A stretch of DNA of 64,000 nt from Phoronis australis (GCA_002633005.1 NMRA01000145.1:153737-217736); one strand, 5' to 3'. Shown: positions 9,365 through 21,753, numbered from the stretch's first letter. Numbers and translations: made by a program. Notes: generated from the letters alone by a model not told the origin.

Positions 9365-12300
9365 CTGTAAAAAGAACAATGCATTCACGAATCATGGGAT
9401 GGTGCTACTTCAAACGAGGTTTGGTTTCCAACTTGCTACTAAGCTAGCAAGCATTTACACACCTGTATACTTAAACAGTGGTCAGCTACATTGCACACCT
9501 GTATACCTAAACAGTGATCAGCTACATTGCACACCTGTATACCTAAACAGTGATCAGCTACATTGCACACAAGAGTAGTGAGAACAATGCATTTACAGAA
9601 CACAGGAAGTTGTTATTTTGAACGAGGTTTGATTTCCAAGTTTGGCAGTGTCTGGCAAATTTCAGCCGAAGTCTACCAAGTTTATTTGGAAAACTACTGT
9701 ATTTTAATCTTTCTTATAACATATTGTTCATCCAATTTCCAATATCGTTTTTCTTGTCAGACCCCTAGAGGAGAGCATTATAATTATAATACTGAATATG
9801 AGTTTTAATTAATAAAATAAATACATCTTACCACTACTGTTACTGCTGCAATAGTCTGATATTATGTGCCGCATTTTGAGAACCAGTTTCATACCAGTTA
9901 TTCACTGAAGAAAACTGGTTGTCAAAATCCACGTACGTTATATCAGGCTATTGCCGCTACTGCTACTCAGCACTCCACAGTGCACACCTTTTTGGCTATA
10001 ACTCAACATGCAGCAAGCTAGGAATTATGTATTCTCAACAGCAGCAATATCACAAGTATGCGATATTATAACTTTCAATAATTAAAATGTCATGTTCACA
10101 TCCTACAGTTGTTCTGATGCGACTTCTCGCCGTTCCACATACAGAGAACTTCACCTGCTATCCACGGAATGGTCAATGCAAAAATGTCATAACCTCAATA
10201 TTCTGAACATGCCATATCTCATACCCTGAATTTCTTGAACACTCTATTTCTTTTTGAATAATTACCCTCATAAAGCAATATTTATTATTATAGTTGTTAG
10301 ATAACATACCCTTTGCTTGGCTTCCAAACCAGTCACAGTGTTAATAGCTGATACGCCATCCATGCCTGGCCTGGATACATCCACCTGTTTTGGATACATT
10401 CTCTTGGGGCTGACAAACCCTGGTTGGCCTAAAATTATATTACATGACTGTGAATAATTAACATTTCTCAGTCATTTCAACCAGGTATTGAGATTAAGTT
10501 GATACAACAATAGAAAATATCAGAAACTTGAGTATTGTTTGTAATCTTTTTTGGGATTTCCCACCACAGGATCTTCACAGAAGTAAATGTTATCTCAAAG
10601 TGGACTGTGTCTGAATATACACTGTGCAACAATGTTTACAGAGCTTTGTCAATAGCATAGACAAATGTCTTTTTAAGAAAGTCTGAATAATGTGAGGTTG
10701 TGCGTACTTACCATATCTCTGTGGCTGTGATCTTTGCCTGGAGTATTGTATAGAATCAAAAGGCAACTTGGCGTTATCTGCAGGAAATCTGAAAACAAGA
10801 ATTTCAATACATAAACAAGAAATACAATAATTAATTCCTATTTCAATTAATTGCTGAGAAAGAGGTTTTCTCCGAGCTAAATGTTATTCAACCTCAAATG
10901 GCACTGTGCCACAAGTAACAAAGTACTTGACAACAGTGGTGTGGTTCTACTATTGACTAAAATACATACTGTATTTTAATTTGATTGGCAATCAAAGTTT
11001 GGAGCCATCTCTTGACAATTAACAATATTCTTTATTCATTGACGATGATGAAGCAGCAATTTTAGCATTCGAGCATGCATGAACGCACGCTTGCATGCAT
11101 GCACACACGCGCACAAGCATGTGCGCGCACACACACACACACACACACAGGCACACATGCAAGCTCACACTTAGCAGCTGAATAGAATTACAAGTTAACA
11201 CTTAATGAATAAATGCTTTTTACAGGTGTTTACAAACTATGAGAAACAACACTACAAAGTTTGTCTTCTCACATTTCAAAACCCTAATGAAACAATACAA
11301 GTTAGCGGAAACAAATGACAGAACGCGTTTTTGCAGGACGTAAAAAGACCATCAGTAGAGAATATCTTTCAGAATCAACAGTGTCCATCTTACATTTCCA
11401 TATACCAGTGGTTCTCACTAATGTTGTGTCTATTTTCCACAAAGTTTCCATGAGTCCTCCAGAATAAATTGTTCCATTTACTACAATTTTTTTGTTTTTG
11501 TAACTGGTAACACAAGACACAAATAATGTAGATACATCACTTTTTAGTTAGAGTACAACGGTGTATATTGGATGGAAGCCATGTGCATAACAACAAAACA
11601 AACTAATGGCAGACGGATTTTCCTGTAAAACAGTGCATTTGCAACAACTTTGCTGGTGGCTGTTACCAAGCATGACGCAATGCATGAACTCGTGATAAAA
11701 CTGAGTCAGAAAATACAGGTTTCTTTTGATCAACTTTAGTTTAATACGAAAATTATCATGAATTTTTATTATTTCTTCATTTATCATGATGAGTTTTCCA
11801 TACATGAATGGACTCTATTTTTACAATTTTCCAGGTTTTTACAACATGTATCATCCCTTACAGTACAAAATGAAAGTGGGAACTTATAAGTTTCCACTAA
11901 CCTTATCAGATCGTAGTGGTCATGCCAGTTAGTGTTCTTGCTCAGTGCAAACGACATGTCGCGGGGCAAGGGTGCCATCCCATGCAGGTCTACACCACTC
12001 TTCTTCAAGTCTTCAAATGAATAACCTGTAAGACATAACATAATGCTTATGTTTAGTGAAACAACCACACTATAAAAAAAAATAATTGCAGGCGGTCTGA
12101 TACACGTTGTATCAGACGTGCGCAGGCCTCGCATGTGGGCCCATTGCACTGATCACCTGGAAATATTTTTATGCTTTATTGATATATGGTTAAAACCGAG
12201 CTGAGGAGCTAGAAACCTGGCTCAAGGGTTTAGCAGTGTGACTTGAACCCACGACCTCGAGTAAAGAAAGCGGGCACTTATCAACCAGGCCACACTGCCT

Positions 12301-15300
12301 CCTCCAACAACCACACTATGGAAGTGTTTGTATTCATAAACCAATCAACTCGGTACATTAAAAAAATTGAAAATTTTCAAACCAGATATTCACCTAATTT
12401 CCAAAGACCATAGCAAAAATGGTTAAGGAAAATGCTCAAAGCAGTCAGTTCATCACAAAACTCAGCTGATAGAGCTGAAGCATGGAAATGTTGAACTCAT
12501 CATAATTCTGAATTCACTTAACGGCGTAAATTCACAAAGCACAGTTATGCGTTGAAAGATTGAGGCAACAAAGAACAACATTTAGTACTTTGATAACAAC
12601 AAACTAAACATTGCTTTAGATGTACAACTACAGTGTAGCTCACAATGAACCCTGCGCTCAGGCTACAATCCTTGATTCAGAACTCAAACCTCGACTCAAA
12701 AGTTGACCTATTGTATGGAACACTTCGAGTAAACTCATAAATTTCCACTCAAATCATGCAGCATGATTCAGGCCTATCAACAACTTCTCACAAAATATAG
12801 GAAAAAGTAAGAAAGTTGGTATCATTGAGAGGCATGCTTGGCTGATTAAGTTTCGAGTCTCAGTCTCTGTCCGAGTCAAGTCTTGAGTTCAGAGATTAGA
12901 TTCTGGGTCTTGGGAAGCTTCAGTATGGCTACTATCTATCGGGTTTGGCGAATCCCTCAAGATCACGCAAGTGTAACGCAATATCGTACAACTTCTAAAA
13001 TCACCAACAGACTAGCAAAATGGCTGCGACTGACAGTGATTGGAGGAATTGGCTGGAATGTTGAATTGTGGGAGAAAATGGCATATGATCACCCAGAAAT
13101 CCTACTTCCACTATATAACCCATGATTTCTCACTGCAAACGTCTTACGACTGACTGAGGTTAATGAATGTAGCCCTAGTTATGGGTCAAACAAGTCAACA
13201 TTACCTGGTTCATAGTCCATGTCGCTGGTGAAGACATTCTTGACGTACATGTTGGCACACAGCCTGACGCTCTTGGTGTAAGAGTACCTCTTATTGAGGT
13301 ACATGGATAGAATGTACTGCAGATCTAGACGTAGCAGCGTCCAGCGAGTGGTCAACGGTGCTGGACCACCATGGTCTAGACAAATAGAGACAGAAAAGGT
13401 GACAAAACGTTTTGAGCATTTAGAGCTGCACAAGTGGCCAAGATGTTACGGAGGTCTAGACGCAACAGTGTCCAGCGAGTGGTGAAAGAAGCCAAAGTGC
13501 CATGCTCTACACAGAGACGGAGATGCAAAACAAAAATTAGTAGATAACATTAGTACCGTACAGTAGCTGATTCCACAAAAAGCAACCATTAATAATTGCA
13601 GAGGCTCCAGACAGAATTTCTATAATTTCATCTTTAGGCATGCAGATGAAAAATCACGCTATAAAATATATTAATTAAAATTGCCTGTGTCAATATTAAT
13701 ATCCAAAACCACTTTAATTTGAAAAAAATGAGACAAAATTAACAAAGAATCTAAGTGAATTTACCTAGTCCTGAATCAGATCTACGAGAAAGCTGAAACC
13801 AGAGGCATGCTATATGTCGAAAAGAAAGCATTTATTCACACGAAAATTCACTTATGAAAGACTAGCATTGCCAAATAAACCCCTAGCTTCATTTCATCCT
13901 CAACCCACACTTTTCAAGCATGTGGACTCACCCTTGCTCCCCTCTCCCAAGGCACCGCACAGTGTGCCCTTGGCAGCGTGGCACACGTAAGGGAACTGTA
14001 GCCAGGTGGACGTTGATTTGAACTCTTTGAAAAGGTTAGAAAAGGACAGGCGTACTACCAAGCCATCATGGGTAGCGACATCTATGTGGGTCACAAAATA
14101 CTTGGTCGGTATCGGCCTGAAACACAAGTAAGAATCAAAATTTTTGAAACAGGGTTTAGTTATTTAAAATTACTCTTTCTATTTTGTTTAAAGGGGTTCT
14201 TTCCATGTCGTTTTATTAGAGACTAATTACGACATACGAAACGATATTGAAACTTGTTTAATACACCAGCCTTTAAAAAGTGAACAAAATCCAGCACACG
14301 AAGTTCAGTTTTTTATTCAGATGGTGTACCGATGAAATGAACACTAGCTGAGTGACACCAAATATCACTTTTAAAAAACTAATATCAAAACACAATGACA
14401 CATTTTTTCATTGTCGTAAATACTCTCACTGTCTAGAGTCATCTCTTAATTTATTTCATCTGTCTTAGTTAAATTTTTACCATTATTTGTCATTTAGTTA
14501 TTGTCTTAATTCTCAACCTGTTTTAATTGGATCTTTGTTACGTATATTTCATTGTTGTTTTATTACTTCATTGTATTATATTACTGTTTTTCTTGTTGAG
14601 GGCCCTCTTGGAAAGCAGTGCTATCACTGAAGAGGCCACCCTCATTTTAAATATCACAATAATAAATAAATAAATAAATAAAATAAGGACTGTAAGCTAT
14701 GAAATGTTCTTACAGTAGTGATATCTTTTGATTCAGTTGACTTGGTATATATTCAACATCATTCTGGTGAAAACAGAGGAGAACCTGTTTTCGTATCTAA
14801 CAACAGTAATACCAAGGCACGTGAGTGACTCCAAGAAAGTTGCCACCGGCTCACTAAAACAAATTCTTTGGATATACAAACTCTAATGCTTAAGTACACA
14901 GAACTCGAAATGGCCAATGACAAAAAAAGAGGTGAAAATATTGTTCCACAAATAAATAGGCTTGTGTGATTCAAATATTTTTTGTGTTGTAAAATTCAAC
15001 TTAATAAATGTTTTTTTATGAATATAGTCAACATAAACATAAAAATAGACAAAAAAGACCAAACTGGAAATCAAATAATAGGGACTCCAAACCAAAAAAG
15101 AGGAAATCCTCTTAAAAGAGGAAAATTCCAAGCCCTACTTAACACCATACGCAAACATATAACTTACTTGGGTGAGTTCACAACAAGTAACTCTTTATTT
15201 TCTAGGGCACAGAAAAGAAATGCTATTTTCCACAGTTGTTAAACCCTAACACCTACAAATATTGGTTATAACATACAACACTTGCTCTGTATGACTCAAC

Positions 15301-16739
15301 TGTAAACAGTTAGTAAATTGAAAAGACACTAACAAGTATGCAATGATAGTTTCTGGTCGCCCATCAACGAAAGTCACGGACATTTACATTTATGCACGTT
15401 ACGCATTTTTTCTCACCTGAACAACAGGTAGATGTATCGCCCAGTGAGGTTGAGTGACTGTGACGATGTCCTCGGCAGTTGTATGTAGTTACTAGCAGGT
15501 ATGGCTCCACACAGCCTGTAGACAGTGCACTTGAGGGTCTTGTCCTAAAACGGGGGTCACGAATTGATTGATTAAATTTTCTTGGGCAATTCCACAGCAT
15601 TTCTCTTGTATGTAATGTACAACCAATATACAATGGCATCGTTCAACTGGTTGCTTCTATAGCAGATATTCTGATTTACCTTCCTTAGGCTGAAAAAATA
15701 CAAAATCTCTTTGTCCCTGGGTTTCTGTATTTCAGCAATGGGAATTCTTCCTCATTTCTGTACATTAAAATGCAATAAAATTGACATTTAGTTATTGTTT
15801 CTGTCAATGCTACGACATCATCCAAGCACGGTCAAGCACATACTGTGCCCCATAATAAATGCAAATCTATTCAAACCTAGACAAGCTGTAAAATGAAAAC
15901 ATATCAATGAATAACATCAAATTCTTAAGAAACTTATGAAATTTCAGAGCTATGAGATTCTTAGCTAATTAAAGCAGTTTGTTTTTCTCACTTCAATGCA
16001 GATTTACAGTACAATAAAGTTTCCTCAATTTAGAACACAATATTGCTGAACAGTGAAATTTCATTTTATGAAAAAAAACACTACAAATAAAAAGGAAGTA
16101 ATCTTTTATGCTTCATTATTTCCACAATTTGTATCATACAGCCGTTGTAACATGGTGAAACTGAGCGTTTTTAAAAATGCAGTATTACGAAAAAACGAAA
16201 AATAATTTTTTTGGCAATTAGTACAATTTTAGGATACTTTACTGTACTTTTCCAAACACGCGTTGCTTACGAGGGGAATAGCTACTTTTTGACAGGTCAG
16301 CGTTCGAATTTAGCACAAGCTAAGGGCCAAAATATTGCTTTTTTCCAATTTTGCTTAGGGAAGGCTTTGAAACAAAAAGGAAATATTCTTTCAGATTGTC
16401 TTTTGGTTCATAGAACCAAAAGTATGCTTCAACTGTTTACTCTGAATTCGAGACAATACAAATGCAACAGTATAATTCAAGGTGAAACAAGATTATATAC
16501 CGAAATATGTAAGATTTCAGTTCTAACCCTGAAGGTACACACGAGCCCCTTGACAGGGTACCAATAAGCACACATTGGGTGCTATTGTGACACTTGTGTA
16601 TCTGCATATACAGTAGCTACAGGTGAAAATACTCCCTGAAGACATACCATAACTGTGGCGACGTCGCCCTCTTTTGATGATTTCTTCCATTTAGCGACAT
16701 CAAAATGCTTGAAGACGTTCACAAATGGGTGCTGCCACA
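9233..16739 (-). CDS. WDR90: WDR90/POC16, N-terminal exons (partial gene)
   Basis: WDR90/POC16 is a centriole inner-wall scaffold protein. Its N-terminal CFA20-like DUF667 domain associates with microtubules and precedes long WD40 propellers. Eight exons read on the minus strand with consistent GT-AG sites and phases: 16739-16648, 15544-15417, 14116-13932, 13375-13205, 12025-11902, 10788-10712, 10428-10310 and 9364-9233, about 343 residues. Diagnostic stretches are WQHPFVNVFKHFDVAKW, SFSNLFKEFKSTSTWLQFP, LDLQYILSMYLNKRYSYTK and the LPRDMSF...NWHDHY segment, in the same order as I recall them for human WDR90. DUF667 covers about residues 1-200; the last three exons encode the polar linker after it. 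The first exon's 2-nt overhang requires an upstream start exon that I cannot fix. The WD40 part is absent, so the gene must continue left of the window across the repeat block. Confidence 0.92.
9458..9565 (+). repeat. 36-bp tandem repeat, three units
   Basis: Three adjacent 36-bp units beginning CACACCTGTATACCTAAACA. The last two are identical and the first differs at two bases. Intron of WDR90. No function inferred. Confidence 0.95.
9849..9953. mobile_element. 105-bp foldback MITE, family A copy 1
   Basis: Near-perfect inverted repeat: the left arm starts CAATAGTCTGATATTATG and the right arm, read on the other strand, starts CAATAGCCTGATATAACG. The arms are ~45 bp with a short loop. A second member at 44396-44497 shares the ends, arms and length, so this is a dispersed element rather than a chance hairpin. 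Confidence 0.85.
10310..10428 (-). CDS. WDR90: WDR90 exon: linker GFVSPKRMYPKQVDVSRPG
   Basis: 119 nt, acceptor attttag, donor gtatgt. Enters with 2 nt completing a split Gly codon and ends at phase 0. Linker sequence with no domain recognised. Supported by phase continuity and an open frame. Confidence 0.75.
10712..10788 (-). CDS. WDR90: WDR90 exon: RFPADNAKLPFDSIQYSRQ
   Basis: 77 nt, acceptor ttttcag, donor gtaagt. Completes the Arg codon split from the previous exon, giving R-F-P, as in the vertebrate 'VRFP' just after the WHDRY motif. Confidence 0.8.
11071..11170. repeat. Alternating purine-pyrimidine (CA/GC/TG) tract
   Basis: CA dinucleotide run at about 11130-11149 flanked by GCAT, ACGC and GTGCGCGC stretches. 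A low-complexity intronic microsatellite with potential to form Z-DNA. Confidence 0.85.
11902..12025 (-). CDS. WDR90: WDR90 exon: end of DUF667, LPRDMSFALSKNTNWHDHY
   Basis: 124 nt, acceptor cttacag, donor gttagt. Carries the conserved P-R-(D/E)-M-(S/A)-F...W-H-D-(H/R)-Y element that closes the N-terminal region of WDR90. Confidence 0.88.
12095..12117. other. Perfect 10-bp stem hairpin
   Basis: GTCTGATACA, three bases, TGTATCAGAC. Intronic in WDR90 and not followed by a T run. No function assigned; it may be the remains of a small element. Confidence 0.8.
12180..12305 (-). mobile_element. tRNA-derived SINE fragment
   Basis: On the minus strand: a tRNA-like 5' region with an A-box-like TGGCCTGGTTG and a B box GGTTCAAGTC (12240-12249, complement), then 'gctaaacccttgagccagg'. 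No functional tRNA fold is complete, so a SINE head is the better call. Lies in a WDR90 intron. Confidence 0.6.
13205..13375 (-). CDS. WDR90: WDR90 exon: DUF667, RWTLLRLDLQYILSMYLNK
   Basis: 171 nt, acceptor tgtctag, donor gtaatg. Encodes the conserved L-x-L-D-L-Q...Y-L-N-(K/R)-x-Y-x-x-x-K-S-(V/I)-R-L-C-A...(F/Y)-T-S-D segment. A near-identical copy lies at 5602-5772. Confidence 0.93.
13932..14116 (-). CDS. WDR90: WDR90 exon: DUF667 core, FVTHIDV...FSNLFKEFKST
   Basis: 185 nt, acceptor tgtttcag, donor gtgagt. Completes the Arg of LLF-R and runs to a phase-1 end. It is the most strongly conserved part of the domain and closely matches what I recall of vertebrate WDR90. The 3' third is copied at 6333-6398. 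Confidence 0.95.
14440..14688 (+). mobile_element. 3' end of a LINE-like retroelement with AAAT tail
   Basis: Sequence of the type 'gagggccctcttggaaagcagtg...gaagaggccaccctc' followed by an AAAT-repeat tail (about 14660-14688). This layout is typical of the 3' ends of CR1/L2-type non-LTR elements. No reverse transcriptase region is present, so it would be a 5'-truncated copy. Family call by memory of such tails. Confidence 0.45.
15417..15544 (-). CDS. WDR90: WDR90 exon: DKTLKCTVYRL...SLNLTGRYIYLLFR
   Basis: 128 nt, acceptor gttttag, donor gtgaga. Starts exactly in phase after VATVM, giving VMDKTLK as in WDR90 (V-x-D-K-T-L-K), and contains NYIQLP. Confidence 0.95.
16648..16739 (-). CDS. WDR90: WDR90 exon: WQHPFVNVFKHFDV...GDVATVM
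   Basis: 92 nt, acceptor tattttgtag, donor gtatgt. The W-Q-H-P-F motif sits about four residues from the start of human WDR90, so the missing start exon should be tiny. One candidate is ATGA at 16884-16887 followed by gtatat, which would give M-M-W-Q-H-P-F. It is phase-correct but otherwise unsupported. Confidence 0.93.
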
Positions 16740-16887
16740 CTACAAAATAACAGGAAAAAATAACAAGGTGTTTTTCGAGAAAACCTTCACAACACGATGA
16801 TGTTGACGGATCGATTTTTTTCACCTCTGAAAACGATAATTAGCGTAAATCACAATATGATTTCAATAAGAATCGCTATATACTCAT

Positions 16888-18014
16888 TTCGCTTCGGAAC
16901 CGCTTCTTTCGACATGTGCCACTAGTCAATCTTCAGTCGCTAGGTCCCATATAAACAAACAAGAAATTTGACCTAAATATTGTGGAAGGAAATCAAACAA
17001 GTGACATCACAAAATAGCTGTCTCCTGCACTTAACGACTCCATCAAAAAATAAAGCTTTGACATGGACTGAACACATTCACAAGTTTTCTCAAAAACCTC
17101 TTCAACAAGCCACTACAAAAGCAACACTTGATAATGACCATGAAGTTTTGAAATTTGTTGACGTGACATTTTCATATGTCCACACCGAGACTTCAGTTCT
17201 TTTAAGGCCCACATTTTTGTTTACATCTGTTTAATACAGAATTTCGGCAATTTATGAACACACAAGCATAGTTTACATGGGTTCTCAATCTATTTAATAA
17301 AAAATTACACATTATGCATTTACAGCTCTCAGTGCAACATGTTATATTGCTATGCATGTTCTAATTGAAGTTAACATGATCACCTGTCTTGTTTTAATAC
17401 GTCAGCAAGACAATATTCACAGACGAAACATTCTAGCCAGAATGCATGCGGACTCCTGATTTTTAAAATTTCTTTTCAAATTAGAATTTTTTTAAGTCCC
17501 AGCCCAGGTATACCGAGTACATCAATTTAGTGCTTGAGCCAGTTGGATAACTAGTGTACTTAGTAAATATTTTGAGGATAGTTTCCGAACTTGGCTGGTG
17601 TGTACTTTTATTACTTTTTGAATTTGGGTGAGAAGCCTAAAAATTTAATAGGGAGGAATATTGTGTCATTGGATTGTCACAAGATCGTTGTTTTGGCAGA
17701 GATCAACGTTAACAGTCGACGAGTGATGGAAATTTGCTTTATTTGCTGAGAGTGCCACCTGGGGGAAGATAAGACATAGCCAGTGCTACAGTTTGAATCT
17801 CCCACCATCTGAGTCAAGACCGCTCTATATCATCATCTATGTGTGTGACTTGTTATTGTACTTTACCAGCCGCCACATCAACAGTATAGGTAAGATTGAT
17901 ATTATTATCAAACTATATAAATGAGCAATACAGTTCATGAGACGCGCGACTTCCAGGTGTGACGAAAAGTCAAATGAAACATCTTCATAACGTTGCCTAC
18001 TAGGCAATTGTCTA
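16888..18014. other. Intergenic region between divergent WDR90 and MICALL
   Basis: WDR90 (minus) and MICALL (plus) are transcribed away from each other. No coding exon is recognised here. The WDR90 promoter and start exon should be near its left end. Confidence 0.5.
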
Positions 18015-18255
18015 TTGGCATATCAGTTAGGCAGATCAGTTAGGATGCTTGGCTCATATGCTGGAGTAGACAACCCCGGAGACACCATTACCAAGGTTCG
18101 AATCTCGGTATTGCCGGGTAGACCTGGCCATTTCGCACAGGGTCTGAGCTCACTCCACAGGGGTAGGTTAATTAGAATACTAGTGCCCAGTTTGTTTACG
18201 AACTGGTAAATCGACCCAGGGTACATGATGACACCATCTGTATGCCAGGCCACAG
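18015..18255 (+). mobile_element. tRNA-derived SINE
   Basis: Contains a B-box match, GGTTCGAATC (18095-18104), downstream of an A-box-like stretch near 18040, then a tRNA-unrelated body ending near 'gccaggccacagacagtgctg'. Size and layout suit a tRNA-SINE. Confidence 0.6.
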
Positions 18256-18573
18256 ACAGTGCTGTTTTTTAATGGAACAATTTATGGATATGTATATATG
18301 GATATCTTTGGCAAATGTCACGAAATGTGGGTCAATTTTGACCAAAAACATACTGTTGTGGTCAACATAAGCTAATTTATAAATAAATTTCTAAATTAAA
18401 TGAGAAAAATGCAACAGTTGAAACAATCCAAAGCTCAGGCACATTCCACTCACATACAGCCAGGTGACTTATCACTGCCGCAAATCAAACGTGAAGCTGA
18501 AGCGCAAACAAGCCGCTGCATATTTGTAATGTGGACATCCACACTAACTTACCCCAACTTACGGACACAGGAC

Positions 18574-20226
18574 TTAAAGGAGCATGCCACCCAAAAAACA
18601 ACCTAATTTGTATCAATTTAGATCGAGTAGTTTGACACCTGACGGCAGACGGAGGTGTTGAAATTATGACGTCATCGGTTTCACACGCAGTCTGTTCAGC
18701 AGTTCACAACACGGGTTACTGGTGTCAGCTTATCGCTTGAAGTCATCGTTTAACACCAATAAATCATCAAACTTCGATGTAAAACCCTTAAAAATATACC
18801 GAGTTCTTACAAAAACGTGTTGTTTTATTTTGCTCTTACGGATTTATTGGTATTTGGACACACCGTAGCCTACAAAGTTTGGCAGGCCAATAAGGTTCGT
18901 GGTAGCAGGAGTTTGGGGTATGGTCGGAGATAATTTCGAAGTATTTTCCGTGAGATACAGACAGGAGAACCTAGATCTGTGTTGTTTAGACTTGTGATTT
19001 TTTTAGTTCTACACACGAAAAATGCTTGTTATCCCGGCCAGTGGCTCGGAAACCGATCAGGCCTGTCGCGGCCGGCCGGATTGACTCGTTATCCCGGCCA
19101 GTGGCTTGGAGACTGATCAGACATCACAAACATAAACTAGCCAAAGTTCAGTGGAAACTAAACTTCCAGTCAAGAAAATACTATACTACTGAGCCAAAGT
19201 AATGTGCACGTGCCGGATTATGTTGGTGAATTAGCCACGAAACTGCAAATCTACTTAGTCGTCGGGGGCCGCGAATACACTCGGGTTCCGCTTTGGCCAC
19301 AGCATCCTCAGAGCAGAGGTTGTACATTGACAATCATTATTTGAGTAATGTAAATGTAAATAAAGATTCCCCTAACACCTGGCCGTGGGATGGAAATCGA
19401 GTAGTTTCACAACAGTTTCTGCCAGCAAACACTAAATTAGCATGAGCTCGCACGGACTCGGTGTCCCGTCAATTAGTTTTGTTGCACCTAAAGCCGGTAA
19501 CGCACTGATTTATTCATTGCTGGCTTCTCAAATCACTTGCACTCACGAACACTCCAAAGGCATTACAAATTGCATCTAATGAGACAGACTTTGTTTCAGT
19601 TTAATATAAGTATTGGTTAGGGTGAGAATAATTCATTTTGAAACAGAACGCTCAGTAATAAATGCCAACATGGCAACTCGCAATACCGACTTAGGATCGA
19701 CAAGCTAGAGCTCATCAGTCCCGACTTCGCAGGTGGATCGTTAAGTTTTACAGGCTATCAATTCGAACAGGAATACAGTGATGAAGAAATACTAGAGAGG
19801 CGCCATGAACAAGCTCAGACAACGGAACGTAAGTAAGCCGGCATTCGTCAGGCACTGTCGACGTCTGCAGGCCACAGACACGGAGATGTTTCATGGCCTC
19901 ATACTTGTTACAGCGTACATTTCATTCTTCACTACCATGACCCACTTCCTAAGCATTTCGGACTCTCGAGGAAGTAAAAAAAAATGATATACCCACTTTC
20001 CTCGCAGCTGCTTAGTTCGGACAAGCGGAAACGATGCACCGCAACATATCGGCATTCGCTAGATGCATATGAACCACTGACGTTGCTAGCGTCGTTTCTC
20101 ACCTTCCTCACAGGTTAACGGGACACCTCTTGGCAAGGTAAGGTCGACCGTATGCGAAGCGATGTGGACATAGACCGATTAAGACAGCAAAAAAGACTAA
20201 TTAAATCGGGTGGCATTCTCATATAA
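18574..20226 (+). mobile_element. ~1.65-kb terminal-inverted-repeat element, copy A
   Basis: Begins TTAAAGGAGCATGCCACC and ends GGTGGCATTCTC plus a degenerate ATATAA. A related copy in opposite orientation is at 23432-25167. Internal landmarks shared by both: 'ccttaaaaatataccgagttctt', two tandem 'ttatcccggccagtggct' units near 19028 and 19087, and a short frame containing FFTT...FLSIS. No transposase recognised, so it is probably non-autonomous. TTAA at the ends could be terminal or target-site sequence (piggyBac-like), which I cannot decide. Confidence 0.85.
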
Positions 20227-21193
20227 TTCAGACACTGAGCGGTTCGGAATGGCTGAGGATTTTTCTACAGAGCTTCTTAAACAGAGCTATTCCCAGTCAG
20301 CCAAAAAGCAATTGCCAATAGGTCAGTTATTTAAAGGGGAATTCAACCATATAGACAGTTGATACATTACAAAAATGTAGGTCCCTGAACATGGTTATCT
20401 TTGCTGGTGTTTTGACTTTGTAGAATTGTCAACAAATCTGGATTGAAGAAAAAGAAAAAAGATTTGGCCTAACATTAGTTGAAATGCTAGATATTTAAGT
20501 TCACTTACACGAAGACATTTTTGATTACAAAATATAGGGAGGCCTTGGTCTCTGCAAATAACACAAGCAATAACTAAAACCACGACGAATAATCATGCCG
20601 AACACCGACAGAGCAGAAAGACGTTCAAGTTTACCGCCATGACAGTTTTCTCTACGGAAATTGACGGACATTCACGAATGATGATCTCACTTCCGCCCTG
20701 GAATATTGGGTAAAGGGCTTTTGACAGTCGCATGGAAGATTGAAAAGGGCAAGGAAGTTAAAAAAAACACGGTATGGAGTATTTTCAGGTACATTGGCAT
20801 CTTTTGATGACAGAAGAAAATTTTTCTCGCGGTTCAAGAGTATATCTTTCGTGAATGAGCTTCCACCTTGTTGCTCGGTGAGTTGTATTTTTGAAAAATA
20901 CGGAAGTTGTTCGTGGAACTCAGAAGCTGATTACCACGAACTTGTGACACCGTTTAGACGTCAGAGTTGAGTCAACAAAATAGGAACTGTTAAAATGTGA
21001 TTCGTTGTGCGGGGGTAAGGAACTAAATCCGCTTGTATCATGTGACTTTGACGTACGTTAATTAACTTTGTGAGGTTAATAAAACTGGATAACACAGCTC
21101 TTCATTATCAATTTTGATTTTTTTTAATATAGTTTATGTGTTGTCTGGGATAAAAAATTGCCCTCAGACTGTTTTTCTCCATTGTACTTTCAG

Positions 21194-21270
21194 AGGGTTG
21201 TCAAAGTGAATACCTGCTTTCAGCTCAGCAACTGCCAGACAACAAAGGCTTGAGTATTAGTTTGTCTGTG
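21194..21270 (+). other. Candidate non-coding leader exon of MICALL
   Basis: A stretch preceded by a pyrimidine-rich acceptor (ttgtactttcag) and ended by a perfect donor (gtaagt at 21271). It would splice to the acceptor tattttag at 21705, 48 bases before the MICALL start codon. Splice-signal evidence only; it could also be chance. Confidence 0.4.
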
Positions 21271-21753
21271 GTAAGTAATTGATTTTGAACTGTCTGGTTT
21301 AATAGCAATAAATATTGGGGACACTTAGTTGACTTCACAGGGTCAACTGGCTAAGACATCTTGTTGGTTTTCGATGGCAAATTTAGCTTACAAATCCAAT
21401 CAAGGTAGACTTCAGTAACACTAGGACCTCGTTAAAATGCAAGACTATGCGAGATTACTTGAGATATTGTCGTGTATTTTAAATTAGAACACGTGATTTT
21501 GTCTAGATTTTAGAGAGGTCCTGTCGTTACTGAACTGTACCCAGATCCCTAGCTGGTTAAAGTTAGCTTATCTAAACTAGACATGTGGTTAGGCGTATTA
21601 CTAGTACAAAGAAGTCCTTGGCGATTTACGTAACTACTTCTAAAGTCTGATTTAATGTGCTTGGCTGCGCTTGACTATCTAACAAAGCTGCCTGTTTTAT
21701 TTTAGGTATTTCGAAGTTCACCAGTGATCTACTAGTCGTGGAAGACCATAATA

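Noticed and set aside
12883-13125. 80-codon frame upstream of a WDR90 exon, also present in the displaced copy at 5330
   Set aside because: Its presence twice comes from the assembly duplication, not selection. No known domain or splice context.
16582-16824. 80-codon open frame as a complete small protein or as the WDR90 start
   Set aside because: Its first codon is GTG. Only the 16648-16739 part is conserved and it is bounded by splice sites; the upstream part is intron.
18095-18104. Functional tRNA gene suggested by a perfect B box
   Set aside because: No complete cloverleaf or correctly spaced A box. The surrounding sequence fits a tRNA-derived SINE.
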